A stretch of DNA of 64,000 bases from Rubrobacter_D sp963840835 (GTDB lineage: Bacteria > Actinomycetota > Rubrobacteria > Rubrobacterales > Rubrobacteraceae). Under the pieces are notes generated by a model. The model saw only the letters and a list, made by a program, of their open reading frames with translations. It did not search any database and was not told the origin of the DNA. Where the stretch lies: positions 248,001 through 312,000 of the forward strand of contig CAWJAM010000014.1 in NCBI GenBank assembly GCA_963840835.1. The letters run 5' to 3'. Below are positions 43,066 to 52,225 of the stretch, one piece after another; the first letter of the stretch is position 1, and each line of letters opens with the position of its first letter. The position numbers and the translations under genes are program-made.

Positions 43066-45272
43066 CTAACTACTTCCGGTGACGAAGGTCCATGTCTTGG
43101 GCTGGTTGCCGGAGGTAGTGGTGTTCTGATCCAGCGCCTTGCCCGCAACATCCGTGGCCCCGGTGGTAACCACGGCCTTGTACTTGGTCCTGGTTGCCAG
43201 CAGGGTCGAAGACGTCCCGTAAGGGTTGAGGGTCGCCTTCAGACCATCGGCGCTCAAGGTCACGGTGACGTTGGTCACCTGGGTGGTGCAGGTGGTCGAG
43301 GTGGTCGACGCGCACTTGAAGAGCTTGAAGGTTGACTTGGAGATGGAGGACGGGGCCATCCTCTCCGAGAAGGTGGCCCTAGCGTTGGTGGCGCGGCCGA
43401 CCCCCGTTCCGGTCGGCGTGGCGCCGGTCACCCTGGGCGCAGTGTTCTCTGGCAGTGGGGCGGTGGTGAAAGTCCAACTGTGGCCTTGTCCGAGCGCGTT
43501 GCCTGCCAGGTCCTTGATACCACCGGACCCTCCTTCGACGGTAGCCGTGTAGGTCGTGTTCGGAGCCAGGTTAGAGTTAGGATCTAGCGTGGCCTTCCTG
43601 GTAGCGGAATCGTATGACACCGTGGCCGCGACCGTGGTGGAAGCGTTCTGCGTCTTCAGCGTGAAGTTGCTTGCGGTGAGCGTGCTCGAGTTCATTTCCT
43701 CGGAGAAGGTCGCATCCACGTTGGTCGCGAGGGCAACACCCGTCGCTCCGTTAGTCGGAGAGACGGTGTCGACCGTTGGTGCTGTGGCGTCCACCATCCA
43801 GCTGTGCGTGGCAGGAGTGGGATCTGTTTTATTGCCGGTGGCACTGGTGGCTTTCACGTAGAAAGTGTGGCGGCCGTCGGCCAGAACGCCCTCGTCGGGA
43901 ACGGTCTTGGGAGAGGTGCAAGGGCTGTATGCCGTCGGATTATCCAGCGCGCACTGGAAGGTAGATCCAGGCTCAGAAGAGCTGAACTCGAATGTGGCCG
44001 TGGTGTTGTTGTCCGGGTCCGGCGGGCCCCTGGTTATGGTCGTCTCCGGCGCCGGCACGGTGTTCAGCAGCACTGAGACGTTGTTGGAGTTCTGGTTGGC
44101 CACGGCGAGGTCCGGGAAGGCGTCGGTGTTCAGACGGGCGTCGATCACGAAGGCGGGACCATCCCCGGCTGGAAAGTTCTGGGCGGGTTGAAAGCCACTG
44201 CTGCCATCGTTGAACAAAACAGAGACGTTGTCGGAGCCGAAGTTCGACACCGCGAGATCAGCCTTTGTGTCGCCGTTCAAGTCCGCGCTTGTTACGGCGG
44301 ATGGGTTGGACCCCACCGTGAAACTCTGCCCCGATGAGAATGTGCCGTTGCCATTGTTCCTCAGCATCGAGACGATGTTCGAGTTGTAATCCGTGGCCAC
44401 GATGTCACCGGAGTCGTTGGTGTCGATGGAGGTGATCGTGCCACTGTTCTTCGCAAGCCTGGCGTTTTGGAAGGTGCCGTCGCCGTTGCCCAACAACACC
44501 GAGACGCCGCCGGGGGTGCAGAAGAAGCCGCAGCTTCCCATGTTCGCGGTGGCGAGATCGGGCCTAGTGTCTCCGTTGAAGTCCGCGGTTACGACCTGGT
44601 TGGGACCTGCCGCAGCCGGGATACAGGTTCCACCACAGGGCAAATCGATCGAAAAGTTCCCGCCACTTCGAAAGGTACCGTCTGCCTTGCCGTCGCCGTC
44701 CAAGTCCTGACCCAGCAAGACAGAAACGTTGCTGGAAGTAAAGTTCGCAACTGCAAGGTCCGTGTAGCTATCGTCGTTGAAATCTTCACTGATCACGGAC
44801 GAGGGGTTTGACCCCGCCGCAAAGTCTTGCTTTGGATCGAAGGTGCCATCACCTTTGCCCAACAAGACAGAGACCGTGCGAGAGGACCAGTTCGCCGTCG
44901 CAAGATCGGCGTTGCCATCCTCGTTCAAGTCCGCGCTGATTACGGAGGTGGGACCGGACCCTACGGCAACGTCTGGTTTGGCCTGGAAGGTGCCGTCGCC
45001 GTTGCCCAATCGTACCGAGACTGTGTTGGAGCCGGAGTTTTGGGCCGCGAGATCCATCTTGCCGTCGGCATTGAAGTCCGCGTTCGTTACGGTGGTGGGG
45101 GTAGATCCCACCGCAAAAGGGCTGTTCGGAGGCTGATTCAAAGCTCCGGGAAACCGCCAAGGCCGGCTTCGCGCCCATCAGGGCCAGGAGTCCGACCACC
45201 AGAACGCCGACCGCGAACAACGCCAGCAAGCGTTCCCCGGCGGTGAATGTTTATCGTTACCTGTCTCATCAT
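43066..45272 (-). CDS. secreted FG-GAP/VCBS repeat protein with Ig-like domains (start region frameshifted)
   Basis: The main frame (45141 to 43066, 691 residues) has seven or so FG-GAP/VCBS repeats (units such as DFNDDSYTDLAVANFTSSNV and VLLGNGDGTF), then a Cys-containing Ig-like region, and two Big_5-like domains beginning APTVDTVSPTNGATG and APRVTGATPTGTG. The signal peptide (LLALFAVGVLVVGLLALMGA) is in a second frame (from 45229), and the ATG with AAGGAG (45272) is in a third. One G fewer in the GGGG at about 45241 and one shift near 45155 would make a single open gene. It is either a pseudogene or has read errors. The predicted role is a cell-surface or secreted beta-propeller. Confidence 0.8.
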
Positions 45273-45294
45273 TCTCTCCTTAAGGGCGGAAGAA

Positions 45295-45321
45295 GGAGCC
45301 GGCGATCGTTGCGCCGGCTCC
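45295..45321 (-). terminator. hairpin between the two secreted-protein genes
   Basis: GGAGCCGGCG pairs with CGCCGGCTCC across a 7-base loop (10-bp perfect stem). On the minus strand it is followed by TTCTTCC. It lies 8 bases after the stop of the upstream gene and may attenuate readthrough into the FG-GAP gene. Confidence 0.65.
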
Positions 45322-45328
45322 GCAGTAT

Positions 45329-45825
45329 TTATGACAGGAGTTCGCAGACGTCGATACGCTGCCCTTTGCCCGTCTGTGGTTGAATGAGGTTGCCGTTCGC
45401 GTCGAAGACGAAGCTGATACCGTCCCGATTACAACCGTGGTGCCAGCCACCGGATCGATGGCGAAGTTCCTGCCAGTCATCACCGTCTCTACGCTCCCGT
45501 TCTCCAGACGTACTCCTCTGATGGACGGAGCCGGTGATGTTGAACGTCGCCTGGTTCTCCGGCTTGTCGAGGTTCGTTACGGTGACGTCGAGACCTGGCG
45601 AGGTGAGGATCAGGCTGCCATCAGGAAGCTCTATCGTTTTCCCCTTGCCGCTAAGGTCGAGGCTGAAGGGGAAGTCGCAACTGCCGGGGTAGTCGCCGGG
45701 ATTTACCACGATGGTTCCCGAAGCGTCTGCGGGTGTGCTCCTCCATTTGATTGGGCGGACACCACCGGCGCGGCCAGGACCAGCGCCAGGGCGACGCTGA
45801 GCACCATTAACACTACACGTTTCAT
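45329..45825 (-). CDS. small secreted protein (frameshifted as read)
   Basis: ATG 45825 with AAGGAG encodes a clear signal peptide (VVLMVLSVALALVLAAPVVSA). Joined across frames, it continues STPADASGTIVVNPGDYPGS, CDFPFSLDLSGKGKTIELPD, then VRLENGSVETVMTGRNFAID, and ends GKGQRIDVCELLS, giving about 165 residues. Shifts are needed near 45765, 45500 and 45420; the last two cancel. Two Cys residues may form a disulfide. I do not recognise the family. It lies downstream of a SARP-box-like repeat and next to the large BTAD-LuxR regulator. Confidence 0.65.
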
Positions 45826-45888
45826 TCCCGCACTCCTTTCGCTTGTAGCCCTTCTTCGTCTGGGCCGTGTCCCTTGCCTACGGGAACC

Positions 45889-45926
45889 AGAATAGGAGGC
45901 GGGCGTTAGCTGGCCGTTAGCTGGAA
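45889..45926 (-). promoter_or_regulatory. SARP/BTAD-box-like direct repeat and -10
   Basis: On the minus strand CCAGCTAAC occurs twice (45926-45918 and 45915-45907) with an 11-base period, followed 12 bases later by TATTCT (45894-45889). Direct repeats with 11-bp period next to the -10 are how BTAD-type (SARP) activators bind. The promoter would drive the secreted-protein genes, about 57 bases before ATG 45825. Confidence 0.5.
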
Positions 45927-45939
45927 GTGCTCGGGGCAT

Positions 45940-45957
45940 GAGTATTTCTACTCATTT
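45940..45957. promoter_or_regulatory. palindrome ATGAGTA-tttc-TACTCAT
   Basis: Perfect 7-base arms lie between the stop of the BTAD-LuxR gene and the SARP-like box. It is a dyad suited to a LuxR-type dimer, though a weak terminator is also possible. Confidence 0.45.
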
Positions 45958-46012
45958 GCGGCCCAATCCCAAGAAGGCGGCTTGCTGTGGGAACGTTTCG
46001 AGTGGGTGAGAT

Positions 46013-49000
46013 TTAGGCCTGACCCGATCCGAACAGGCCGCGTTCGGCGGCCCAGGTGGCGACCTGGGTCCGCGAATGGAGGCCCAGCTTGCGGAGGATC
46101 TTCGCGACGTGGTTACCGGCGGTGCGCTCGGAGATAGAGAGTTCTTTAGAGATCTGGCGGTTCGTGAGGCCCCTTGCCACGAGAACCGCCACCTCCCGCT
46201 CGCGGCGGGTAAGGTTGCCGGGCGGTTCGCAGGCCGGTGGCTCTTGCGGGACGGTTGGCTCGGCCTGATCGTCCCCCTTCGAGAGGGCGTACCCGGCGGC
46301 ATCTTCGAGCGACATGGCCCGCCCCTCGGCCAGCGTTACTTCCCATAGTGTCTCCCCCAGCTGCGAACGTGCCGAGGCCAGGTACGGCTCGTGCAGCGCC
46401 CACTCGTCGGGTGTGAAAGGGCTGATGCCGGTAACCTCGCGCGCGGCCTCCGCTGCTCCCCACAGGCGTGCCGCCCGAGATGCCTCTCCCATAGCGCCAG
46501 CCAGGCTGGCCATACCCTCCATAGCCTCGATGGCTTGCGGCTTTCTGCCCATTTCCTGGCTCCTCATCAGCGCTTCTTCGAGGGACCCCATCGACCGCTC
46601 GTGCTCGCCGAGGCCCAGAGTGGCAAGGCCCAGATTGACGAGGGACGAGGGCATGAGCGCCACGCCCGCGCTCCCGAGTTCGTGGGCGAGCGTCAGGGCT
46701 TCCTCGCAATACCCGCGCGCAAGCTCGTAGGCCCCGCGCATCAGCGACGGGTGCGCGAGGTTGGCGAGGGTTATTCCTACGCGATAGTCGTCTCCCGTTT
46801 CCCTGGCCAATGCCAGGCTCTCCTCCCACAGGGTTATTCCCCGAGCGTGGTCGCCCTCCTCGTAGATCGCCAGGTACCCCAGCAGGTTGAAAACGTAGAA
46901 CTTCTTGATCGGTGTGGCAGGATCTCCTTCCTCTTCTAGTTCTTCAATCACCTCCAGGTTCTCCCGCAGCAGAGTCCTTGCCCGCTCGTTGTCGCCTTGT
47001 TGCGCCGCCACCGTACCCAGGCTGTTGAGGGCGGTCGCGACGTTCCCCTTGTCGCCCAACTCTCGGGACAGCCCGAGCATTTCTTCGTATGTGGACCGGG
47101 CTCGTTCATAATCGCCCAAGAACTGAAACTGCCAGCCCATCCCCTCGAGCGCCTTCATCCGTGGCGGCGTCGCTCGTGGGCCGCCGCTCGCCAGTACGCT
47201 CTCCAGCCACCCTAGTCCTTCGCTGATGTAGCCTCGGGCATGCCAGAACCGCCAGAGCGCCCCTCCGAACCGGAGCCCGAGTTCTCCTTCTTCCCGCTCG
47301 AGGACCCACGAGAGCGCCGCCCTGAGGTTGTCGTGCTCCCTCTCCAGCCGATCCACCCAGAGCCCCTGCTGAGTTCCGGCCAGCTCGGGCTCGGCCTCTT
47401 CGGCCAGGGCGAGGAAGAAAGCGGCGTGTCGCTCCAGCGTCTCCCCGGCTTCTTTGCTCTCTGCCAGCTTCTCCCTGGCGTACTGGCGGATGATCTCCAG
47501 CATCCAGTAGCGCATGGCACCGTCCGTACCAGTCCTGGCCACCACGAGCGACTTGTCTACTAGGGCGCCGAGAAGGTCGAGGACGTCGTCCTGCTCGATG
47601 CCTTCACCAGAGCACGCCGCTTCCGCAGCCTCCAGAGTCCAACCCCCAGCAAACACCGAGAGCCTCCGGAGCAACGTCCGCTCGGTCTCGGAGAGCAGCC
47701 TGTGGCTCCAGTCAACCGTCGCCCTCAAGGTCTGCTGCCTCGGCGCTGCGCTCCGGCTCGCGCCCTTGAGCACATCGAGCGAGACCTCGAGCCTCTGGGC
47801 GACCTGCTCGACCGCCAGTGCCCCCATCCTGGCGGTGGCGAGTTCTATAGCCAGGGGAATTCCATCGAGCTTCCGGCACACTCTAACCACAGCCCCCGCG
47901 TTCTCCCGCGTCAACTCGAAGTCTGGCAACCTCAGTCGGGCGCGGTCAACGAAGAGCCTGACAGCTTCGTAGCGCATCCGGCTTTCGATGGTGGACTCTC
48001 CATTGTCCGGCAGGGAGAGGGACGGCACCACCCAGTTGACCTCGCCGGATACTCCCAGGGGCTCACGACTGGTGGCCAGCACCCTCAGGCGCGGACACGA
48101 GTCTAGAATGTCGTCTATCAGCCGCGCCGATGCCTCTACGAGATGTTCGCAGTTGTCCATGACAAGGAGCAGCCTCTTGTCCCGCAGGTCCTCCACGAGC
48201 GTATCGGCGAGCCCCTGACCCGGCCGCTCCGAGACCTCCAGGGCACCGGCCACCGCCTGGGCCACGAGCCCGGGCTCGTAGAGCGGCGCGAGTTTGACCA
48301 GACGGACCCCGTCCGGATAGGAGCTGGCGAGATCCCTGGCTACCTCCAGCGCGAGCCGCGTCTTGCCGGAGCCACCTGGACCCGTGAGGGTCAATAGCCG
48401 GGTCATGGCGAGGGTGCGCTTGACCTCGACCATCTCGATCTCGCGGCCCACGAAACTGGTCCTCGGAGCGGGCAGGTTGTGCCCGCCAGCACCTGATGCC
48501 TCTTCCTCCCGTAACGAGGGAGTGGCTGATGATCCAGTCGTATGCCTCCCCGAGGCTATCTCTTCGCGCAGGCGGCGGGTCGTTGGGGACGGCTGTGTAC
48601 CGAGGTCTCTAGAGAGAGCATCGCGGAGCCGTTCGTACTGGGCCAGGGCTTGTTCGGGCCGCCCGGAGCGGGCGTGAAGGCGCATGAGGGTTGTGTGCGC
48701 TCCTTCGTTGGTTGGCTCTTCGCCCACCGCCATCCTGAGCGCCTCGATGGCCGGCCCGTACTCGTCTCGTTCTTCGTGGAGCCCCGCGAGATCTATGAGA
48801 AGTCCGAGGTACAGTTGTCGCAGTGCTTCACGCCTGCCTTCGGTCCAATCCTCATAGCGGTCCCCTGGCAACAGGTCGCCAGCGTAGAGGTCGATGGCCG
48901 CCCGGTAGGCCGCCGGGTCGCGGAAGCGCCTGGCGGCGAGCGTGGCCTCCTCGAACGCGTCGGCGTCGACCCAGAGGTCGCTCCCAGGACACAGAACCAG

Positions 49001-49351
49001 CGACTCGTCCTCGGAGACCAGGCAGCGGGAGCCCGCCTCGCCCAGTGCCTTGCGGACGGCGTGGATGGTCCCCCTAAGGTTGTTTGAGGCGGCTTTCTTC
49101 GCCAGATCCGGCCAGAGAAGAAACATTACCCGCTCGCGGTGCAGCCGATGCCCCTTGGTCAGGGCGAGCAGCTTGGTCAGGCTCGCCGCCTTTCTCAGGC
49201 GCCAGGCGTCCTCCCCGATGGTCCTCCCGCCAACCGAGACGCGGAAGCCGCCGAGCAACCCTATCCTGACGACCTCCGTTTTTTCGGCGGTCGTGTTCAG
49301 AGACTTCAGCTCTGCTTCCCCTGGTGCTCTACGGTATCGTCCCATCCTCAT
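46013..49351 (-). CDS. giant regulator: OmpR-like wHTH, BTAD, NB-ARC ATPase, TPRs, LuxR HTH
   Basis: This protein of about 1112 residues begins with a winged helix (VRIGLLGGFRVSVGGRTI) and a BTAD helical domain (IDLYAGDLLPGDRYEDW). It then has an NB-ARC/STAND ATPase with Walker A GPGGSGKT and Walker B LLLVMDNCEHL, with the Arg sensor in LATSREPLG. TPR repeats follow (QGDNERARTLLRENLEVIEE), then a LuxR HTH (LTRREREVAVLVARGLTNRQ). DNA-binding modules at both ends of one STAND protein is notable. The start is uncertain: ATG 49351 is used, with GTG 49462 as alternative. Likely targets are the adjacent secreted-protein genes, whose upstream region has a SARP-like box. Confidence 0.9.
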   Translation of the reverse strand: MRMGRYRRAPGEAELKSLNTTAEKTEVVRIGLLGGFRVSVGGRTIGEDAWRLRKAASLTKLLALTKGHRLHRERVMFLLWPDLAKKAASNNLRGTIHAVRKALGEAGSRCLVSEDESLVLCPGSDLWVDADAFEEATLAARRFRDPAAYRAAIDLYAGDLLPGDRYEDWTEGRREALRQLYLGLLIDLAGLHEERDEYGPAIEALRMAVGEEPTNEGAHTTLMRLHARSGRPEQALAQYERLRDALSRDLGTQPSPTTRRLREEIASGRHTTGSSATPSLREEEASGAGGHNLPAPRTSFVGREIEMVEVKRTLAMTRLLTLTGPGGSGKTRLALEVARDLASSYPDGVRLVKLAPLYEPGLVAQAVAGALEVSERPGQGLADTLVEDLRDKRLLLVMDNCEHLVEASARLIDDILDSCPRLRVLATSREPLGVSGEVNWVVPSLSLPDNGESTIESRMRYEAVRLFVDRARLRLPDFELTRENAGAVVRVCRKLDGIPLAIELATARMGALAVEQVAQRLEVSLDVLKGASRSAAPRQQTLRATVDWSHRLLSETERTLLRRLSVFAGGWTLEAAEAACSGEGIEQDDVLDLLGALVDKSLVVARTGTDGAMRYWMLEIIRQYAREKLAESKEAGETLERHAAFFLALAEEAEPELAGTQQGLWVDRLEREHDNLRAALSWVLEREEGELGLRFGGALWRFWHARGYISEGLGWLESVLASGGPRATPPRMKALEGMGWQFQFLGDYERARSTYEEMLGLSRELGDKGNVATALNSLGTVAAQQGDNERARTLLRENLEVIEELEEEGDPATPIKKFYVFNLLGYLAIYEEGDHARGITLWEESLALARETGDDYRVGITLANLAHPSLMRGAYELARGYCEEALTLAHELGSAGVALMPSSLVNLGLATLGLGEHERSMGSLEEALMRSQEMGRKPQAIEAMEGMASLAGAMGEASRAARLWGAAEAAREVTGISPFTPDEWALHEPYLASARSQLGETLWEVTLAEGRAMSLEDAAGYALSKGDDQAEPTVPQEPPACEPPGNLTRREREVAVLVARGLTNRQISKELSISERTAGNHVAKILRKLGLHSRTQVATWAAERGLFGSGQA

Positions 49352-49465
49352 GCCGATCTCGACGGAAGCATCTATGCCAGCCGGCCCACGCCACCAGAAG
49401 CAACCCTGGACCGTGCTCTCATGCAACCGATACATCATAGCTACTGGAGGAGTGTCGCGCACCCG

Positions 49466-49519
49466 ATCACGACGCCGTAAGACGAAAGGTAATCTCGTTA
49501 CGGCGTCAGCAGTCGTGAT
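49466..49519. promoter_or_regulatory. nested palindromes upstream of the giant regulator
   Basis: ATCACGAC (49466-49473) pairs with GTCGTGAT (49512-49519). Overlapping it, GACGCCGTAA (49471-49480) pairs with TTACGGCGTC (49498-49507). The region is shared with the divergent small membrane protein gene. Autoregulatory operator is a reasonable guess. Confidence 0.5.
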
Positions 49520-49558
49520 GTACGATACTCCTTACGTAATCTACAAGGCAGCGCCAGC

Positions 49559-49774
49559 GTGACGGAGAGGAAGGTTTTGGGGTCTGAGGTCTGGCAGTTT
49601 TTGATCTTTATCTTGGGGTTCTTCGTCGTCGCCGTTTCGTGGCTCTTCGTCGTCTATCTTCCTGGACGCACCCTGGAGCGGTGGGAGGATCAGCGTCCCG
49701 GTCGCGCTAAAGGGAAGTCAACGCCTCCCACGGGTCCGGGACGTTCAGAAGGGCCCTGGAAACCGGGACCGTAG
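49559..49774 (+). CDS. small single-pass membrane protein
   Basis: This 71-residue protein begins MTERKVLGSEVW, then has one TM helix (QFLIFILGFFVVAVSWLFVV), then a polar Pro/Gly/Arg-rich tail. The start is GTG 49559. I do not recognise the family. It is divergent from the giant regulator. Confidence 0.55.
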   Translation: MTERKVLGSEVWQFLIFILGFFVVAVSWLFVVYLPGRTLERWEDQRPGRAKGKSTPPTGPGRSEGPWKPGP

Positions 49775-49835
49775 CGTCAGACCCGGCGACATGAAGCGGG
49801 GCTCCTGCGGAGTCCGAGCCTGAGGATAGTCTGGC

Positions 49836-50573
49836 ATGCTGACCCGGCTGGACCACCTTGTGATACTCGTTCGCGACCTGGAGCTTGCCTCAGCCGATTA
49901 CGAACGACTGGGTTTCGCGGTGACGCCGGGTGGTGAGCACGCCGACGGCCTGACACGCAACGCCCTCGTACCATTCGAGGATGGAACCTACTTCGAGCTG
50001 GTCTCTTTCATCGACCCCGAAGATCCCACGGACAACGTCTGGGGATGGCGAGAGTTCGTTCCGCGTGAGGGCCTTATAGATTTCTGCGCGGCCTCGGACG
50101 ACCTCGACTCCGAGGTAACGGAGCTGAGATCCCTGGGTTTCGAGGTAGATGGTCCCGACGACGGCGGGCGTCGGCTTCCTGACGGCGCGGAGATAAGCTG
50201 GCGCAGCGCCAGGATACGCCAGGAGGGCAGGCTGTTACCTTTCCTGATCGAAGACCTCACCCCCCGCGGGCTGCGTGTCCCGGGCGGTGCGGCGGCCAGG
50301 CACCCCAACGGCGCGACCGGTGTGTCCAGGCTCGGTATCTCGACCCCCGACGCGGAAAAGGCAGCGGGCTCCCTCGCCGCGCTGGTCGGAGCCACGGACG
50401 ATACGGAAGCCTCCGTGCGGCTCGGCGCTTGCGTGCTCTCTCCGGCCCAGGGTTCAGGCACGACAACACAAGGCCCTTCGGCCGTGGAGCTGGTATGTGA
50501 GGAGCCGGGTATCTCGCGAAAGTTGGACCCCGTTCTTGCCCACGGGGTCGGCATCTTGCTACGGTCCAAGTAG
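49836..50573 (+). CDS. VOC superfamily / glyoxalase-like domain protein
   Basis: This 245-residue protein has two beta-alpha-beta-beta-beta modules. Module 1 begins LTRLDHLVILVRDLELASAD with RNALVPFEDGTYFELVSFID, and module 2 begins VSRLGISTPDAEKAA with AVELVCEEPG. The metal-ligand His is in LDHLVI, and the Glu is in YFELVSF. This pattern is common in the Glyoxalase_3 family. The reaction is unknown. Confidence 0.85.
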   Translation: MLTRLDHLVILVRDLELASADYERLGFAVTPGGEHADGLTRNALVPFEDGTYFELVSFIDPEDPTDNVWGWREFVPREGLIDFCAASDDLDSEVTELRSLGFEVDGPDDGGRRLPDGAEISWRSARIRQEGRLLPFLIEDLTPRGLRVPGGAAARHPNGATGVSRLGISTPDAEKAAGSLAALVGATDDTEASVRLGACVLSPAQGSGTTTQGPSAVELVCEEPGISRKLDPVLAHGVGILLRSK

Positions 50574-50656
50574 TCCGGGCTAGAGCAAGGTAGCATCTTC
50601 GGTTAAGCTGGATGCATGCCCCCTTCGCCGCGAGACTTTGTCATGGAAGGCCGGAG

Positions 50657-51848
50657 ATGGACTCCACCAACGACGCTCTTCTAAAGAACGCTCGCTTCCT
50701 GCGATTGTGGATCGGCCAGGGCACCTCTTTCCTGGGCGACGCGGTCTCCATGGTCGCGCTCGTCGTGCTGGTGGTCCAGATCACGGGCAGCGCCTCGGCC
50801 GTAGGGGGCGCGCTCATCGCCCGCCTGTTGCCCACCCTGGCCAGCCCGTTCGCCGGCGTTCTCGCCGACCGTCTCGACCGCCGTCTCGTCCTTGTGGCGA
50901 GCGACCTCGTTCGGGCGGTCCTGGTTCTGGGGCTGATCTTCGCCAGGGACCTCACGACCATCTACGTCCTGATCTTCCTAATGGGCCTCGCCCGCACTTT
51001 CTTCAACCCCACGGTGCGGGCCGCCTTCCCCGGCGTGGTTGGTGGGGGGGACCTGACGCGGGCCAACGCCCTCATAGGCGGCACGTTCAGCGTCTCGGAG
51101 ACGGCCGGTCCCGCCCTCGGTGGCCTTCTGATTGCCACCGTGGGCGTCGAAGCCGCCTTCGTGGTCGACTCCGCGACCTACCTGGTCTCCGCGGCCCTGC
51201 TCTCGCTCACCCCCCTGCCACGACCGCAGAGGGAGGAAGAGGGCACCGGTTTCGGAGAGGACCTCAGAGCCGGGTTCACCTACCTTGCGGGCGAGCGCGT
51301 CCCCCTCGCGATCGTGGTCGGGGCCTTCCTCACCGTGCTGACGGTCAACATCACGATCCCGGCCGAGGTGTTCCTGGCCAAAGAAACCTTCGACGCCGGA
51401 GACGCCGGTTACGGTCTCCTCGTCGGCCTCTACGGGGGCGGCATGGTCCTCGGCTCGGTCCTGATGGTCGCGCTCGGAGACCGGGTTAGGCTGCTACCCC
51501 TCTACTTCGCGGGGGTCTTCGCAACGGCCCTGGCGCTGGCCGGAACGGGCCTCTCACCCACCTTCGCCCTCGCGCTCGGCGCGCTGGTGGTCGCCGGCGT
51601 GGCCAACGGCACCGAGAATGTCACCACCGACACCATCCTACAAAAGAGGGTGCCCGACGCCCTCCTGGGGCGCGTGTTCTCCGTGAGGTTCCTCGGCTTC
51701 GGCGTCGGGGAGGCCTTCGCCTACGGTGTGGGCGGCGCGATCGTGGACGCCTCGGGAGCACGCTTCACCTACCTCCTGGCAGGAGCAGCAACCGCGCGGC
51801 AGGCCTCGTCATCCTCGTCTTCCTCGCGGTAGTCTCAGACTCATAGTA
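50657..51848 (+). CDS. MFS transporter (end of gene frameshifted)
   Basis: This major facilitator protein of about 396 residues has 12 TM helices. It starts at ATG 50657, with NARFLRLWIGQGTSFLGDAV, the loop 2-3 motif GVLADRLDRRLV and GVANGTENVTTDTILQKRVP. As read, the frame ends at 51832 with a Ser-rich tail. A one-base shift near 51797 gives AAGLVILVFLAVVSD and a stop at 51846, completing TM12, so an indel is likely there. The substrate is unknown; the group resembles drug exporters and enterobactin-exporter-like MFS proteins. Confidence 0.85.
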
Positions 51849-52225
51849 AGGAAACGACGTTGGAGGAGTAGAGGCGATACAGGCCGCGCGTGCTAGCACT
51901 TCGTCGTACCGACTACTTACGAGTGGGTACGAGTTCAGGTAGTATCCAGGTATCAGAAAGAGCAAGGCAGAGGCAGCACTAGAGGGGGAGGTTCGCCATG
52001 ATAGAGAGGCTTCGGTAGATCGACAGTGGAGACAGACCAGACTGCAGAGTAGGAGAGGTGAGATGGCCAAGCGAGGTTGGTAGTAGATCCTGACGATCTA
52101 CCCGGCGGACCAGAGCGACGAGCACGAAGGAGGTGGAGCATGGGTAAGAGAGGTTGGTGAACCAGATCCGCGCCCGTGTAAAGGGCATTGTGCACAGCCT
52201 ACATTGTGTGCGAGAATAAAGCGCC
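51849..52225 (+). other. 377-base gap carrying three mini-ORFs with strong ribosome sites
   Basis: There is no ordinary gene. Three tiny frames each follow a good Shine-Dalgarno. MIERLR is at 51998-52018 (GGGGGAGG), MAKRGW at 52063-52083 (AGGAG) and MGKRGW at 52140-52160 (AAGGAGGT). The last two lie in an imperfect direct repeat 77 bases apart whose ribosome site, KRGW codons and following GATCC are conserved. They lie upstream of an HD-GYP gene. Alternatively they are relics of a decayed duplicated gene. Confidence 0.4.
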
